DNA of 64,000 bases from Vreelandella subterranea (lineage in GTDB: Bacteria; Pseudomonadota; Gammaproteobacteria; Pseudomonadales; Halomonadaceae): NCBI RefSeq assembly GCF_900111305.1, contig NZ_FOGS01000002.1, forward strand, positions 186,001 to 250,000, read 5' to 3'. Numbering within the stretch: the stretch's first letter is position 1; each line of letters begins with the position of its first letter. The notes beneath the pieces are model-generated. The model saw only the letters and a program-made list of their open reading frames with translations. It had not been told where the DNA came from and ran no database searches. Below are positions 38,862-47,721 of the stretch, piece after piece. Made by a program: the position numbers and the translations under genes.

Positions 38862-41800
38862 CGGGTCGCTTGCGACGCTTTTCCCGCACCGCATCCAGCG
38901 CCTGCCAACTGATCGGCGTCAGGCTGGAGGCATTGCCACGCCGATGCACCACCACCGCCGAGCGGGTGTGTTTGCGCAGCAGGCGCATCTCTTTATTGGG
39001 GGTAATAAATAGCGCATGAAGGTGAAATTCATTGAGTGCGGCAATGATGCGACCAGCCACGGCATTCGAACTGCGCGCAAAGGCTTCATCCAGGACGATG
39101 GTGCCGAATAGCGGCCGCGGGCTGCCGTCTGGGCACAGCGCGTAACTGAGCGATGCGGTGAGTACATAGGAGGCAATAATCTCTTTTTCGCCGCCGCTGC
39201 CACCCTGGGAACCCGAACGGGTTTCAATCACGTGCCCATCGGCACGGTCAATCACGGCGACTTTAAATTCGAGGCGAAAACGCGGATCCAATAACGCTCT
39301 TGCTCCCAAAGTGCGCTGGCGTTCGCAGGCATCGCGCAGCAGGGCGATAATATTCTGCAGTGCTTTGTATTGGCTTTCGCCGCCATCCTCGACAAACCGC
39401 GACGAGGCGAGCGCCGTGTTGGCCCGGGTAAAGGTGCGCAGGCTTTCATGCACCACCTTGTTGGCCACCAACTGCAGGTAACGGCTGCGCTGGAAGTCCA
39501 CCCGCCGTAGGGTGTTATTAAGATCTTCCAGCCGCTCTTCGATGCGCTCCACTTCCCCATCAATGGTGGCCAGCAGTTGTGAAACGCCCTGGTCGGAAGA
39601 GTCGGTCAGGTAGGCCTGAAAACGCTGCTGCTTCTCCGGCAGGGCCTCTTCGGTGAGCACCCTGAGCCGGGCCAGGTAGTCGGGCACATCCTCCAGCTCG
39701 CGCCCAACCTCGGATAGCGCCCCGCGGTCTTCTCGCTGAGCATCCGACATAGCTTTTACTAGTTCTTTTTCCACCCGGCTTTGGGTAGCCCGCAGGGTGG
39801 TCAGCTGCTGTTGCAACTCGGCGGCAGCTTGGCGCTCCAGCTCATCAACGTTAGCCAGCTGCTGTGGATTGAGAGGCGAAAAATAGGCGTCGGCAAGAGT
39901 ACGCTCAGCTTCCTTCAACCCTGCTTCACTTTTGCGAAACGCTCGCTGCTGCTCTTTTTGGGCGGTCTCCAGCCGGTTGTTTAACTGGGCGCACTGCTTG
40001 ATACATTGCGTTTTTTGCTGCTCCAGCGTGGCCAACTCATCGCGGGCTTGCTCCAGTTGGCGTTTGGCTGTCGCCGCATTGGAATCGGGTGCGGTCAAGG
40101 CGGCCAGTTTATCCCGTTGCTGCTGCCATTCACGCTCGGCGTGGGAAGCGTTGATATCCTCATAGTCCAACTCTGCCAGCTTTGTTAACAACACCACCTG
40201 CTGTTCAAGTGCAGCCAGTGAGGCCTTCGCCTGCTCCTCTGCCGCCTTGGCGCTCTGCAAGCGTGCTTCCGCTTCTCTGATTTGCGCGCTTAAGGCCGCC
40301 AGCCGGTCGCGGTTATCAAAGCCGGTTTGCCAGTCGTCACTGAGCCGCTTTTGATCCTGTTTGTCAAAAAAGCGCGCCTTGCCCGACATCAGCCCCTCCA
40401 CCGTCATGGCATGGGGGGTCTCTCGCAACGCCTCCGGTGAGACAACGCAGTGCCTGTCCAGCCCGGCCAGCAGTTCTTTCACCGTTTCTCGGTAGGGGTG
40501 CTCCTTGTAATCGAGCTTGCGGGTAAAGCCATCCTCAAAAAAACGCGCTTGGCCTTGCGCAGGTTTCACTTCAAAGATGCGCACATGCAGGGCGTTGTGA
40601 CGGCTATTGATCCAGTCTAGCGCTAGGCGGCTGGCCTCCGGCGGCACCAGAATACGCAGCCGGTGGCTGCCGATCGCCCGTTCAATCGCGCCGCGCCAGG
40701 CCTGCTCGCCCTCTTTCACCTGCACCAGCTCGGCCACAAAGGGCAGGTCATCTTCTGTAAGTTCCAAGGCGTCGGCCAGCAGAGCGCGGAATTGTTGGAA
40801 GCGACCGGGAATATTCGACCCGGGGCGTGCTTTGACCTCGGCCAGTTCATCCTGCAGCTCTTTGCCTTCGCGCTCGATCTGATAGCGTTGGCTGCCCTGC
40901 TCAAAGGCGGCCTGTCGGGCGGCTTCGAGGGCCTGCTGGGCGTGCTGTAACTGCTCGGCGGCCAGCATCTGGTTGGTCGCTACCGCCTCACGGTCTATGG
41001 CATCATCAAACGCCAGATAACGCGCCAACCGCTGGTACTCTGCCGCATGACGCTGGCAGCGCTCCAGGTTAGCTTGTTTTTCCTTAACCAGCGCCTCCAG
41101 GGTCTGAATATCCGAACCGCCCAGGCGCAGATAAGCCTCATTTAAGCGCTCACAGCTTTGCAGTTGATGATCGTACTGCTCTTCGGCTGCCGCTAACTCG
41201 ACCTCGGCCTGCTGGGTTTGTTGCTGAAGTCGCTCGGCTTCGGCCTTCCACAGCCGGTGAGCCTGTTCGCCAAACCACACCGGTAGCACCCGGCTGAGCG
41301 TTTCCTGGTCATCCAACTGTGTCTGGTTGTGCTGGTACTTCTCCCAACCGGTGTTGATGGGTTCCAGGGAGCGCTGCTGGCGGCGGGCAATTTCGAGCTC
41401 TTCATGAATGGCGGTGAGATCATCGAAGCTGTCGGCGACTTCCCGGGCGCGCTGAAATTGGGCGTTATCGTCCAGCACCAGCTCGCGAAAAATCTCATCG
41501 ATACTGTTGAGCTGTTTTAGCCCTGCCGCCCGGTTAAGCAGGTTGAAGGCGTTGTCGCGCACTTCAAAGAAGTCCCGCAGCCGGGCTAGAAAGCCTTTTT
41601 TGCTGGGGTACGTCCAGATCCCGGTATCGGTTTTATCCTGTTGCCGCAAGGCGCGCATACCGCCTTCCTGTTGCAGCGTCAGCCAGCGTTGCAAGGTATG
41701 CTCGGGGGCGGTACTGAACAGCCATAGCTTTTTCATATCCGACGGTGACATGCTGGTGCCGTCAAACCATAGCAGCGCACCAATACGCACCAGGCTTTCG

Positions 41801-42189
41801 CCGTTGCTGAGCGTTGCCACCAGGCCGGTCACGGTCTTGCCGGGTCGAGCGATATGCGACTGGCCCTCGCCACCATCCCCCGGGCCACTCACCCCGCGCA
41901 CATAGGAGACCAGATCCCGGTCGCTTTCATGGCCACCGGTAGAGGCAAGATTGTATTTGGGGTTGGCCGTGAGCAACGTCATCAGCGCATCCACCAGGGT
42001 CGTCTTGCCACTGCCGGTAGGGCCAATAATCGCACTGCCCTGGGCGTCGATATCGGCTTTATGCATACCGCCAAAGCCGCCCCAGTTAAACAGCTCCAGA
42101 GTTTGCAAAATATAGGTTGGGGCCAGTTGCCAACCGCTCTCCTGGTTATCTTCGAGTAGCGAAGGTTGGGTAAGCGTGGGGGTGGTCAT
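38845..42189 (-). CDS. jetC: Wadjet SMC-like ATPase JetC
   Basis: A 1114-residue SMC/MksB-like ATPase. Walker A GPTGSGKTT is at residues 56-64. Long coiled-coil arms rich in Gln/Glu/Ala flank a hinge region in the middle (about 450-620). Near the C-terminus come the signature GGSGGEKEIIASY and Walker B FGTIVLDEAFARSSN. It is the loop-extruding motor of the complex. Its ATG overlaps the jetB stop by one base. The size and motif order look intact, with no frameshift seen. Confidence 0.94.
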   Translation of the reverse strand: MTTPTLTQPSLLEDNQESGWQLAPTYILQTLELFNWGGFGGMHKADIDAQGSAIIGPTGSGKTTLVDALMTLLTANPKYNLASTGGHESDRDLVSYVRGVSGPGDGGEGQSHIARPGKTVTGLVATLSNGESLVRIGALLWFDGTSMSPSDMKKLWLFSTAPEHTLQRWLTLQQEGGMRALRQQDKTDTGIWTYPSKKGFLARLRDFFEVRDNAFNLLNRAAGLKQLNSIDEIFRELVLDDNAQFQRAREVADSFDDLTAIHEELEIARRQQRSLEPINTGWEKYQHNQTQLDDQETLSRVLPVWFGEQAHRLWKAEAERLQQQTQQAEVELAAAEEQYDHQLQSCERLNEAYLRLGGSDIQTLEALVKEKQANLERCQRHAAEYQRLARYLAFDDAIDREAVATNQMLAAEQLQHAQQALEAARQAAFEQGSQRYQIEREGKELQDELAEVKARPGSNIPGRFQQFRALLADALELTEDDLPFVAELVQVKEGEQAWRGAIERAIGSHRLRILVPPEASRLALDWINSRHNALHVRIFEVKPAQGQARFFEDGFTRKLDYKEHPYRETVKELLAGLDRHCVVSPEALRETPHAMTVEGLMSGKARFFDKQDQKRLSDDWQTGFDNRDRLAALSAQIREAEARLQSAKAAEEQAKASLAALEQQVVLLTKLAELDYEDINASHAEREWQQQRDKLAALTAPDSNAATAKRQLEQARDELATLEQQKTQCIKQCAQLNNRLETAQKEQQRAFRKSEAGLKEAERTLADAYFSPLNPQQLANVDELERQAAAELQQQLTTLRATQSRVEKELVKAMSDAQREDRGALSEVGRELEDVPDYLARLRVLTEEALPEKQQRFQAYLTDSSDQGVSQLLATIDGEVERIEERLEDLNNTLRRVDFQRSRYLQLVANKVVHESLRTFTRANTALASSRFVEDGGESQYKALQNIIALLRDACERQRTLGARALLDPRFRLEFKVAVIDRADGHVIETRSGSQGGSGGEKEIIASYVLTASLSYALCPDGSPRPLFGTIVLDEAFARSSNAVAGRIIAALNEFHLHALFITPNKEMRLLRKHTRSAVVVHRRGNASSLTPISWQALDAVREKRRKRPDENPL

Positions 42190-42968
42190 TACGCGCTCTC
42201 CCCTTGGTCACTGCTCTCCGCGGTTACCCGTGCCTTTAACTCATACAGCAAGGCGGTGAGGTTTTCCGGGTTGGCCAAGTGGGCGATCATCGGCCGGATA
42301 GCTACCCGTTCGTGGCTGTCCGGCGCCGATACCAGGCCGTGGCCTTTGAGTTGATCGAGCAGTTGCAGTACGCGGGTGCGCTCCCGGGCCTCGCTGCCAC
42401 TTTCACCCAGGTACACCTGCATCTGTGGAATCAGCTCGTCAACCGCCACCATGGCGTCGTCAGCGCCGGTACCCGCTTCCTGTTCGTGGGCAATAAAGTA
42501 CTGGCGTAAAATCGCCACCAGTAACGTCTGTTCCAGATTCAGCCGCTGCTTGCGCACCAGCGGGTGCGACCAGTCATCCTGGGGCTCATCGGCATCCCCA
42601 TGGCGTACCGCCAGAAACACCAGCCCCCGAACCTCATCGGCGCGGGCGCATAAATCCAGCGGCTCAAGCGTGGCATTAAGCCGCTCCATGGCAACAAGGG
42701 CCGCACGGTAGTGATACGGCCGTTGGCGCTCTTCCAAGAGTCCCATGCGGAGCAGTTCCTGAGCCACTTCACGCAGCTTAACGTCGGTACGGGCGGAGGC
42801 ATCATGGTTGACATGCTCCTCATGTTCCCACGTCGTTTCGCCAGCGGCGTCTATTGCCGAACCGGTATGTGCTTGATCAGTTGGTTCATCAAACTGATCA
42901 AGCACTTCTTTTTCGCGGGTCTCATCCGCTTCCTGCTGCCGGACAATTTGGTCAAACACGCCTGCCAT
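42189..42968 (-). CDS. jetB: Wadjet subunit JetB (DUF4194, MksE-like)
   Basis: A 259-residue DUF4194 protein, the winged-helix KITE-type subunit that bridges JetA and JetC. LREVAQELLRMGLLEERQRPYHYR resembles a winged-helix segment, and LLDQLKGHGLV another. The N-terminal 80 residues are acidic. I chose MAGVFDQIVRQQ at 42968, 2 nt after the jetA stop; an ATG 15 nt upstream lies inside jetA. The stop overlaps jetC by one base. Confidence 0.9.
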   Translation of the reverse strand: MAGVFDQIVRQQEADETREKEVLDQFDEPTDQAHTGSAIDAAGETTWEHEEHVNHDASARTDVKLREVAQELLRMGLLEERQRPYHYRAALVAMERLNATLEPLDLCARADEVRGLVFLAVRHGDADEPQDDWSHPLVRKQRLNLEQTLLVAILRQYFIAHEQEAGTGADDAMVAVDELIPQMQVYLGESGSEARERTRVLQLLDQLKGHGLVSAPDSHERVAIRPMIAHLANPENLTALLYELKARVTAESSDQGESA

Positions 42969-42970
42969 GC

Positions 42971-44479
42971 TTAAAACTCCCACTCGATACCGTTTAGGGT
43001 CTGTTCACTCAAGGTGACCACAGGTACCCGGAACACCCAGTCGCAGTGTTCATCGTCGGTGATGACCAGTTCTTGAACGTCCTGCTCGGTTATCTCAATG
43101 CCCGCTTCCCGGGCCATACCCAGCCATAGCGCCAGGGTTTCCAGGTCGTGGCTGGGCGGCAGGCGCTCGGCCAGCTCCGCCAGGGTGAGGGGGCGCCCTT
43201 CCGCTGCCAGCAGCGCCAGCGTCTCCTGCACCAGGGCCTCGCGATCCAGACCATCCAGGGAGTCCCAGAATTCGGCCTCAATACCGCTCAAGTCATTCTC
43301 CTGCTGGGCAAGATCCAGCGCTTCATCCTGCTCGTTTTCCAGCGTTTTGAAACGCAGCCGCTCGACCACCGACAAGTTACCCAAGGCAAAGCCCAAGGGC
43401 GGCAACGACGCTACGTCTGACCGGCGCACCTTTTGACGCTGCCAGTCGAGATCCTGGGCGGTGTTGAGAATGTCATTGAGCAATTGGCCGACACGGTGGT
43501 GCTCGGCGGCCAGCCCGGTCTTGATAAACCCTTTGACATCCCTTTCGCTGCGCGCCCGGGCTTGTAATACGGACTGGCTTTCCAGTATCAGCCGCATACG
43601 CAGCAGTTTGAGATCCTGGCGCTGTAAACGGTTAAGGGCTTTTTCCGCGGCGGGATGAACGAGAATGGTGCGTAGCTGCTGGCGCATCATATCCAGCGCC
43701 GCGGTCTGGCGCAGCTGTTGGAGGAAACTATCGAACACGCGCCCTTCCGGCGTATCCAGCAGCGCTTCCTGACCATCCAGCAAACGGTCGACAATATCGC
43801 CACGGTGGTAGTGCTCGGACATAATCGACTGGCGCAACGCGCGATCAGCCTCCCGCCAGGAGTCTTCCACCCGGCGAAAATCGGCCCGCAGCCCGGTGGC
43901 GAGATTAAACACCTCGCGGATACGTTCAATGGCCTCCGCCTCGGAAAGCACCGGCACATGCCCAGCTTCCGCGTCGGCCAGCTCGCTCTCCAGCTGTTGG
44001 ATCTTGCGCCGAATCGACGCTTTACGGCTCTCTGGATTGGGGTTGAGGCCCACTTCCAGGTTTTCGATTTCACGCTGCACCACCGACAGCCGCGAGGCGG
44101 TAGAGGTCATAATGCGATTATCCAGCGAGTCGATAAACTGAATCGCCGCTGACAAAGCGTCGGTGGCATACAAGCGCTGACCACGTTCGGTCACCAGTCC
44201 CCGCCGAATCCACTGGCGCAACTCACGCCCGGCCTGCAGGCGCGTATTGTCGGGGTCGATGGCGTACTCATCCTGCTCGGCATAACGCCCCAGCATCTGC
44301 GATAGCGCCTCCAACGCATCCGCCTCGGCAATACCGTCTTCGCTGAATTCAAACAGCGAGGTCAGGCAACCCAGTACCAAGGGGGCACGGGGGGATGCCA
44401 GCAACAGCCAGGCGGGGTGTTGCTTGCGGGCAGCGATATAGTGGCGCGTGCGTTGCTGGGGGTTGCTATCCATCGTCAT
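42971..44479 (-). CDS. jetA: Wadjet subunit JetA (DUF3375, MksF-like kleisin)
   Basis: A 502-residue DUF3375 protein, the kleisin-like subunit that closes the JetC ring. The start region (RTRHYIAARKQHPAWLLLASPRAPLVLGCL) is typical, and the helical core contains RLSVVQREIENLEVGLNPNPE. The C-terminal winged-helix part ends DDEHCDWVFRVPVV. ATG at 44479 or 44473 may be used. It begins only 30 nt behind the leuA stop on the same strand, with no terminator in the gap, so transcription from leuA could reach it. Confidence 0.92.
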   Translation of the reverse strand: MTMDSNPQQRTRHYIAARKQHPAWLLLASPRAPLVLGCLTSLFEFSEDGIAEADALEALSQMLGRYAEQDEYAIDPDNTRLQAGRELRQWIRRGLVTERGQRLYATDALSAAIQFIDSLDNRIMTSTASRLSVVQREIENLEVGLNPNPESRKASIRRKIQQLESELADAEAGHVPVLSEAEAIERIREVFNLATGLRADFRRVEDSWREADRALRQSIMSEHYHRGDIVDRLLDGQEALLDTPEGRVFDSFLQQLRQTAALDMMRQQLRTILVHPAAEKALNRLQRQDLKLLRMRLILESQSVLQARARSERDVKGFIKTGLAAEHHRVGQLLNDILNTAQDLDWQRQKVRRSDVASLPPLGFALGNLSVVERLRFKTLENEQDEALDLAQQENDLSGIEAEFWDSLDGLDREALVQETLALLAAEGRPLTLAELAERLPPSHDLETLALWLGMAREAGIEITEQDVQELVITDDEHCDWVFRVPVVTLSEQTLNGIEWEF

Positions 44480-44509
44480 ACCTAGCCGGACTGACCGTCA
44501 GCACATCGT

Positions 44510-46216
44510 TCAAGCCAGTGTTTCCGCCGTCACATTCGCTGCCGGTTCCTGATTAGAGTAATGGCGATTGATGGCGCTCAATACACCTTTCATCGAGGCG
44601 CTTGTAATGCTTTCGTCATTGCCGACACCGAACACCGCCTTGCCGTCGATGCGGACTTCCACATAGGCAATGGCCTCTGCATCGGCACCCTGGCCGCGGG
44701 AGTGCTCATGGTAGTCGATGATTTCCACATCGTGCCCGGCAGCAGCCAGCGCTTTTACAAAGGCCGCGAGCGGTCCGTTACCCTCGCCGTTGAGCGTTTG
44801 ACGCTCGCCATCCTGCTCGACCACGGCGTCCAGCGTTACCTTGGGGCTATCAGGCTCCGACGATAAACGGTGGTTGACCAGCGCAAAGGGCGAGCGTTGC
44901 TCCAGATATTCATCGGCAAAGGCCTGGTAAATCATCTGAGAGGTAATCTCTTTACCGGTGCGGTCGGCCACTTCCTGCACCACCTGGCTGAACTCGATGG
45001 AAAGCCGACGCGGCAGCTCGATACCGTGTTCCTGCTCCAGCAGGTACGACACCCCGCCTTTACCGGACTGACTGTTGACCCGAATCACCGCCTCGTAACT
45101 ACGACCTACATCCAGCGGGTCGATAGGCAGATAGGGCACGTCCCAGAAAGCATCGGGGTTGGCGCGACGGTCCAGCATGCCTTTCTTGATCGCATCCTGG
45201 TGGGAACCGGAGAAAGCGGTAAACACCAGATCGCCCACGTAAGGATGGCGCGGGTGCACCGGCAGCTGGTTGCAGTACTCCACTTCGCGCATCACCGGGG
45301 TGATATTGGAGAAATCGAGCTGCGGATGAACCCCCTGGGTGTACATGTTCATGGCAAGGGTGACGATATCGACATTGCCGGTGCGCTCGCCATTGCCAAA
45401 CAGCGTGCCTTCCACGCGATCAGCCCCCGCCATCAGCGTCAACTCGGCAGCCGCCACACCGGTACCCCGATCATTATGCGGGTGAACGCTGACAATCAAG
45501 TGGTCGCGATTTTTGACGTTGCGACAGAACCACTCGATCTGGTCGGCATAGTTATTCGGCGTGGCGACTTCTACCGTGGCCGGCAGGTTGACGATCATCC
45601 GGTTATCGGCGCTAGGCCCGAAGGTTTCCATGACCGCCTCGACGATCTCGACGGCAAAATCCATCTCTGTGGTCGTGAAAAGCTCAGGCGAGTACTGGAA
45701 GGTCCAGTTGGTTTCAGGCGCTGCCTTCATTTGGTCGCGAATTTGCGCCGTGGCCTCGGTGGCAATAGTCACGCATTCGGCTTTATCCACGTTGAACACC
45801 ACGCGCCGGAACATCGGGTCGGTGGCGTTGTAAACGTGCACGATCGCGTTCTTGGCACCTTTCAAGGCTTCGAAGGTGCGCTCAATCAAGTGCGGACGCG
45901 CCTGGGTCAGCACTTGAATGGTCACATCTTCCGGGATCTTGTCTTGTTCGATCAGCGTGCGGACAAAGTCAAAATCGGTTTGCGAAGCAGAGGGAAAGCC
46001 GACTTCAATCTGTTTGAAGCCGACCTTCAGCAGCATGTCGAACAAACGCTGCTTGCGCTCATGATCCATCGGGTCAATCAATGACTGATTGCCATCCCGC
46101 AGGTCAACACTGCACCAGATCGGCGGCGTTTCAATCCGCTGGCTGGGCCATTGGCGGTCAGGCAGGTCCACCGCAACAAACTGGCGGTATTTTTTGGCGG
46201 GATCAGACAACATCAT
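44510..46216 (-). CDS. leuA: 2-isopropylmalate synthase
   Basis: A 568-residue enzyme for the first leucine-specific step: acetyl-CoA plus 2-oxoisovalerate. The catalytic TIM barrel contains [24 protein letters not shown] (metal His) and [10 protein letters not shown]; the C-terminal 130 residues form the leucine-binding allosteric domain. It belongs to the long LeuA type 2 group. The ATG at 46216 is preceded by AGGAG with 7-nt spacing, and another ATG follows at once. A 250-nt leader with a leucine-rich peptide and terminator hairpins lies upstream. Confidence 0.95.
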   Translation of the reverse strand: MMLSDPAKKYRQFVAVDLPDRQWPSQRIETPPIWCSVDLRDGNQSLIDPMDHERKQRLFDMLLKVGFKQIEVGFPSASQTDFDFVRTLIEQDKIPEDVTIQVLTQARPHLIERTFEALKGAKNAIVHVYNATDPMFRRVVFNVDKAECVTIATEATAQIRDQMKAAPETNWTFQYSPELFTTTEMDFAVEIVEAVMETFGPSADNRMIVNLPATVEVATPNNYADQIEWFCRNVKNRDHLIVSVHPHNDRGTGVAAAELTLMAGADRVEGTLFGNGERTGNVDIVTLAMNMYTQGVHPQLDFSNITPVMREVEYCNQLPVHPRHPYVGDLVFTAFSGSHQDAIKKGMLDRRANPDAFWDVPYLPIDPLDVGRSYEAVIRVNSQSGKGGVSYLLEQEHGIELPRRLSIEFSQVVQEVADRTGKEITSQMIYQAFADEYLEQRSPFALVNHRLSSEPDSPKVTLDAVVEQDGERQTLNGEGNGPLAAFVKALAAAGHDVEIIDYHEHSRGQGADAEAIAYVEVRIDGKAVFGVGNDESITSASMKGVLSAINRHYSNQEPAANVTAETLA

Positions 46217-46407
46217 GACGGCTCTCCTGGGCAAATAGGGTGAAAATAGTCGATTGGATGGACGGCGGCGGGCGTGCCAACGAAAAACGCCCCATCGCCA
46301 ATAAAGGCCATGGGGCGCAGATCATGAGAATTTGTCGGGCGCACAGTTATAACAGGGCGGCACCCTACAAATTGAATTGATTCAATAATTCCAGTGTTTG
46401 TAACCAT
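46213..46407 (-). CDS. 64-codon upstream ORF overlapping the leuA start (uncertain)
   Basis: An ATG at 46407 preceded by GAGGTAGAC opens a 64-codon frame ([20 protein letters not shown] at the start) whose TGA overlaps the leuA ATG as ATGA. It runs straight through the terminator hairpin. If translated, ribosomes would unfold that hairpin and could re-initiate at leuA. It has no recognisable family and may be chance. Confidence 0.3.
   Translation of the reverse strand: MVTNTGIIESIQFVGCRPVITVRPTNSHDLRPMAFIGDGAFFVGTPAAVHPIDYFHPICPGEPS
46283..46317 (-). terminator. candidate attenuator terminator upstream of leuA
   Basis: On the minus strand an 8-bp stem CGCCCCAT / ATGGGGCG, with further GCC/GGC pairing inside, is followed by TTTTT. 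It lies 67 nt before the leuA start and after the leader peptide, so its likely role is premature termination of the leu transcript. Confidence 0.7.
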
Positions 46408-46433
46408 GTCTACCTCGCCACTAATAAAACCAA

Positions 46434-46481
46434 CGACAATGCCAACAGCACTGCCCGACCCTGAGTATTCAGAGACGGGCG
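46434..46481 (-). promoter_or_regulatory. attenuator stem candidates after the leu leader peptide
   Basis: Minus strand: GCCCG at the end of the peptide can pair with CGGGC about 20 nt on; the overlapping stem GGCAGTGC / GCATTGTC (8 bp with G-U pairs, 5-nt loop) is an alternative, followed by GTTGGTTTTATT. Mutually exclusive stems next to a leucine-rich leader suggest ribosome-mediated attenuation. A GCCCGAC further down (about 46334-46340) can also pair with GTCGGGC here. Confidence 0.45.
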
Positions 46482-46528
46482 CTTAGTAGTCGTAGGTCTA
46501 GCGCAAAGGTGTTCATGGATGTATTCAT
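46469..46528 (-). CDS. leuL: leu operon leader peptide
   Basis: A 19-residue peptide MNTSMNTFALDLRLLSARL. Five of the residues are leucine and the first four use the uncommon CTA codon (46499-46501, 46493-46495, 46487-46489, 46484-46486), the last CTC. AGGGGGC precedes the ATG. Stalling of the ribosome at these codons when leucyl-tRNA is short is the classic way leu operons are relieved from attenuation. It begins 14 nt after the channel gene stop and lies about 250 nt upstream of leuA. Confidence 0.8.
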   Translation of the reverse strand: MNTSMNTFALDLRLLSARL

Positions 46529-46541
46529 GCCCCCTAGAAAA

Positions 46542-47411
46542 TCAGTCTTGACGGTGTTTGTCAACATGCGTGCGCGCATTGTCAGCCGACTGCCCTGATA
46601 GGGTCGCCTCCATACGGTCTAGCTGGCTGCGTATTTCGCTGACTTCGTAGCGTAGCTTCTGGGTTTCATCGACGTCTCCTTCGTTATTGAGTAGGTCGAG
46701 TGCAGCACTCTCTTTCTGCATGACGTCCAGCACAATACCAATCATCATATTGAGGAAAATAAACGCTGTCAGGAAAATAAACGTCAGGTAGTAAATCCAG
46801 CTCCAGGCGTAGACTTCCTGGGTGACGTAGAGAATGTCCGTCCAGTCTTCGAACGTTGCGATGCGGAACAGCGTCAGCATCGAGATGGAAATATTGCCCC
46901 ACAAGAAACTGTCGATATCGGCAAACAAGAAGCTGCCAATCGCGGCGTATATGTAAAAGATGATAAACATCAACAGCACCACGTAACCCATACGCGGGAT
47001 AGACTTCACCAGCGCCGACAACAGCATTTGCAGCTCAGGAATCATCGAGACCAGGCGCAACACGCGGAAGATACGCAACAGCCTTGCCAGCAGTACCATC
47101 TCGGAATCGTCCATGGGAATCAGGCTGGCGGTGACGATAACAAAGTCAAATACGTTCCAACCTCTCTTGAAAAAGCGCACCAGACTGCCTTCAGCCGCTA
47201 TTCTGATGAGGATCTCTATCAGGAAGAAAACCGTGATGGCCAGATCAAGATAGAGAAGCCATTGTTCGAAACGCGAGGTCTCTTCTTCGTAGGTTTTTGC
47301 GCCGATCACCAGCGCCGAGACGACGATAATTGCGATCACAAAGGCTTCAAAGAACTTGTTCGAACGCAGGGTTTCGAAACGCTGCTGCCATGTGTCGAAA
47401 GGTTGATTCAT
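46542..47411 (-). CDS. voltage-gated cation channel, BacNav-type single domain
   Basis: A 289-residue six-helix ion-transport protein. S1 is FVIAIIVVSALVIGAKTY, and S4 (LLARLLRIFRVLRLVSM) has arginines every third residue. The pore loop reads TFEDWTD, then S6 and a C-terminal heptad coiled coil (TQKLRYEVSEIRSQLDRMEATL) that would hold the tetramer. Sodium-selective NavAb has TLESWSM; the engineered calcium channel CavAb has TLDDWSD. The Asp at positions 4 and 7 here match the latter, so calcium permeation is a fair guess. No operon partner is evident. Confidence 0.9.
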   Translation of the reverse strand: MNQPFDTWQQRFETLRSNKFFEAFVIAIIVVSALVIGAKTYEEETSRFEQWLLYLDLAITVFFLIEILIRIAAEGSLVRFFKRGWNVFDFVIVTASLIPMDDSEMVLLARLLRIFRVLRLVSMIPELQMLLSALVKSIPRMGYVVLLMFIIFYIYAAIGSFLFADIDSFLWGNISISMLTLFRIATFEDWTDILYVTQEVYAWSWIYYLTFIFLTAFIFLNMMIGIVLDVMQKESAALDLLNNEGDVDETQKLRYEVSEIRSQLDRMEATLSGQSADNARTHVDKHRQD

Positions 47412-47721
47412 AAGGTCAATAGGCTCGCATGGATGAACGGCGACACTTTATACTAAAAGTTCACAACGACACTACAAGTGATATCCTCCTGTTTCATTTG
47501 CGGCACCCCATGTCGGAGCCGACATCGTTGCCATGATGACAAGCGATTTTTAGTTCTTAAGTTGGATAGCTCCCATGACACTGTTTCGGATAACCATACG
47601 ACTGTTATCAGGCACCTTGCTGACGGCCCTCAACGTCTTTCGCAGTCAGATGATTGGCTCATTGAAAACCACTCCGCCACCCACTTCGGTACATTTACGC
47701 ACCTTCCTGGTTAATAGGCAG
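47412..47721. other. divergent intergenic region between channel and lipoprotein genes
   Basis: About 310 nt that must hold promoters for both flanking genes. A TAGTATAAAG stretch upstream of the channel on the minus strand is a weak -10 candidate. The lipoprotein frame stays open upstream to an ATG at 47575, but that part does not read as a signal peptide and is probably non-coding. Confidence 0.4.

Noticed and set aside
44870..46084. Long plus-strand open frame (404 codons) opposite leuA
   Set aside because: It mirrors the leuA coding frame, is His/Arg/Val-rich as shadow frames are in GC-rich DNA, and has no recognisable family.
47575..47721. 49-codon N-terminal extension of the lipoprotein
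   Set aside because: A lipobox signal must be N-terminal, and the extension would bury it. The extra residues have no conserved character.
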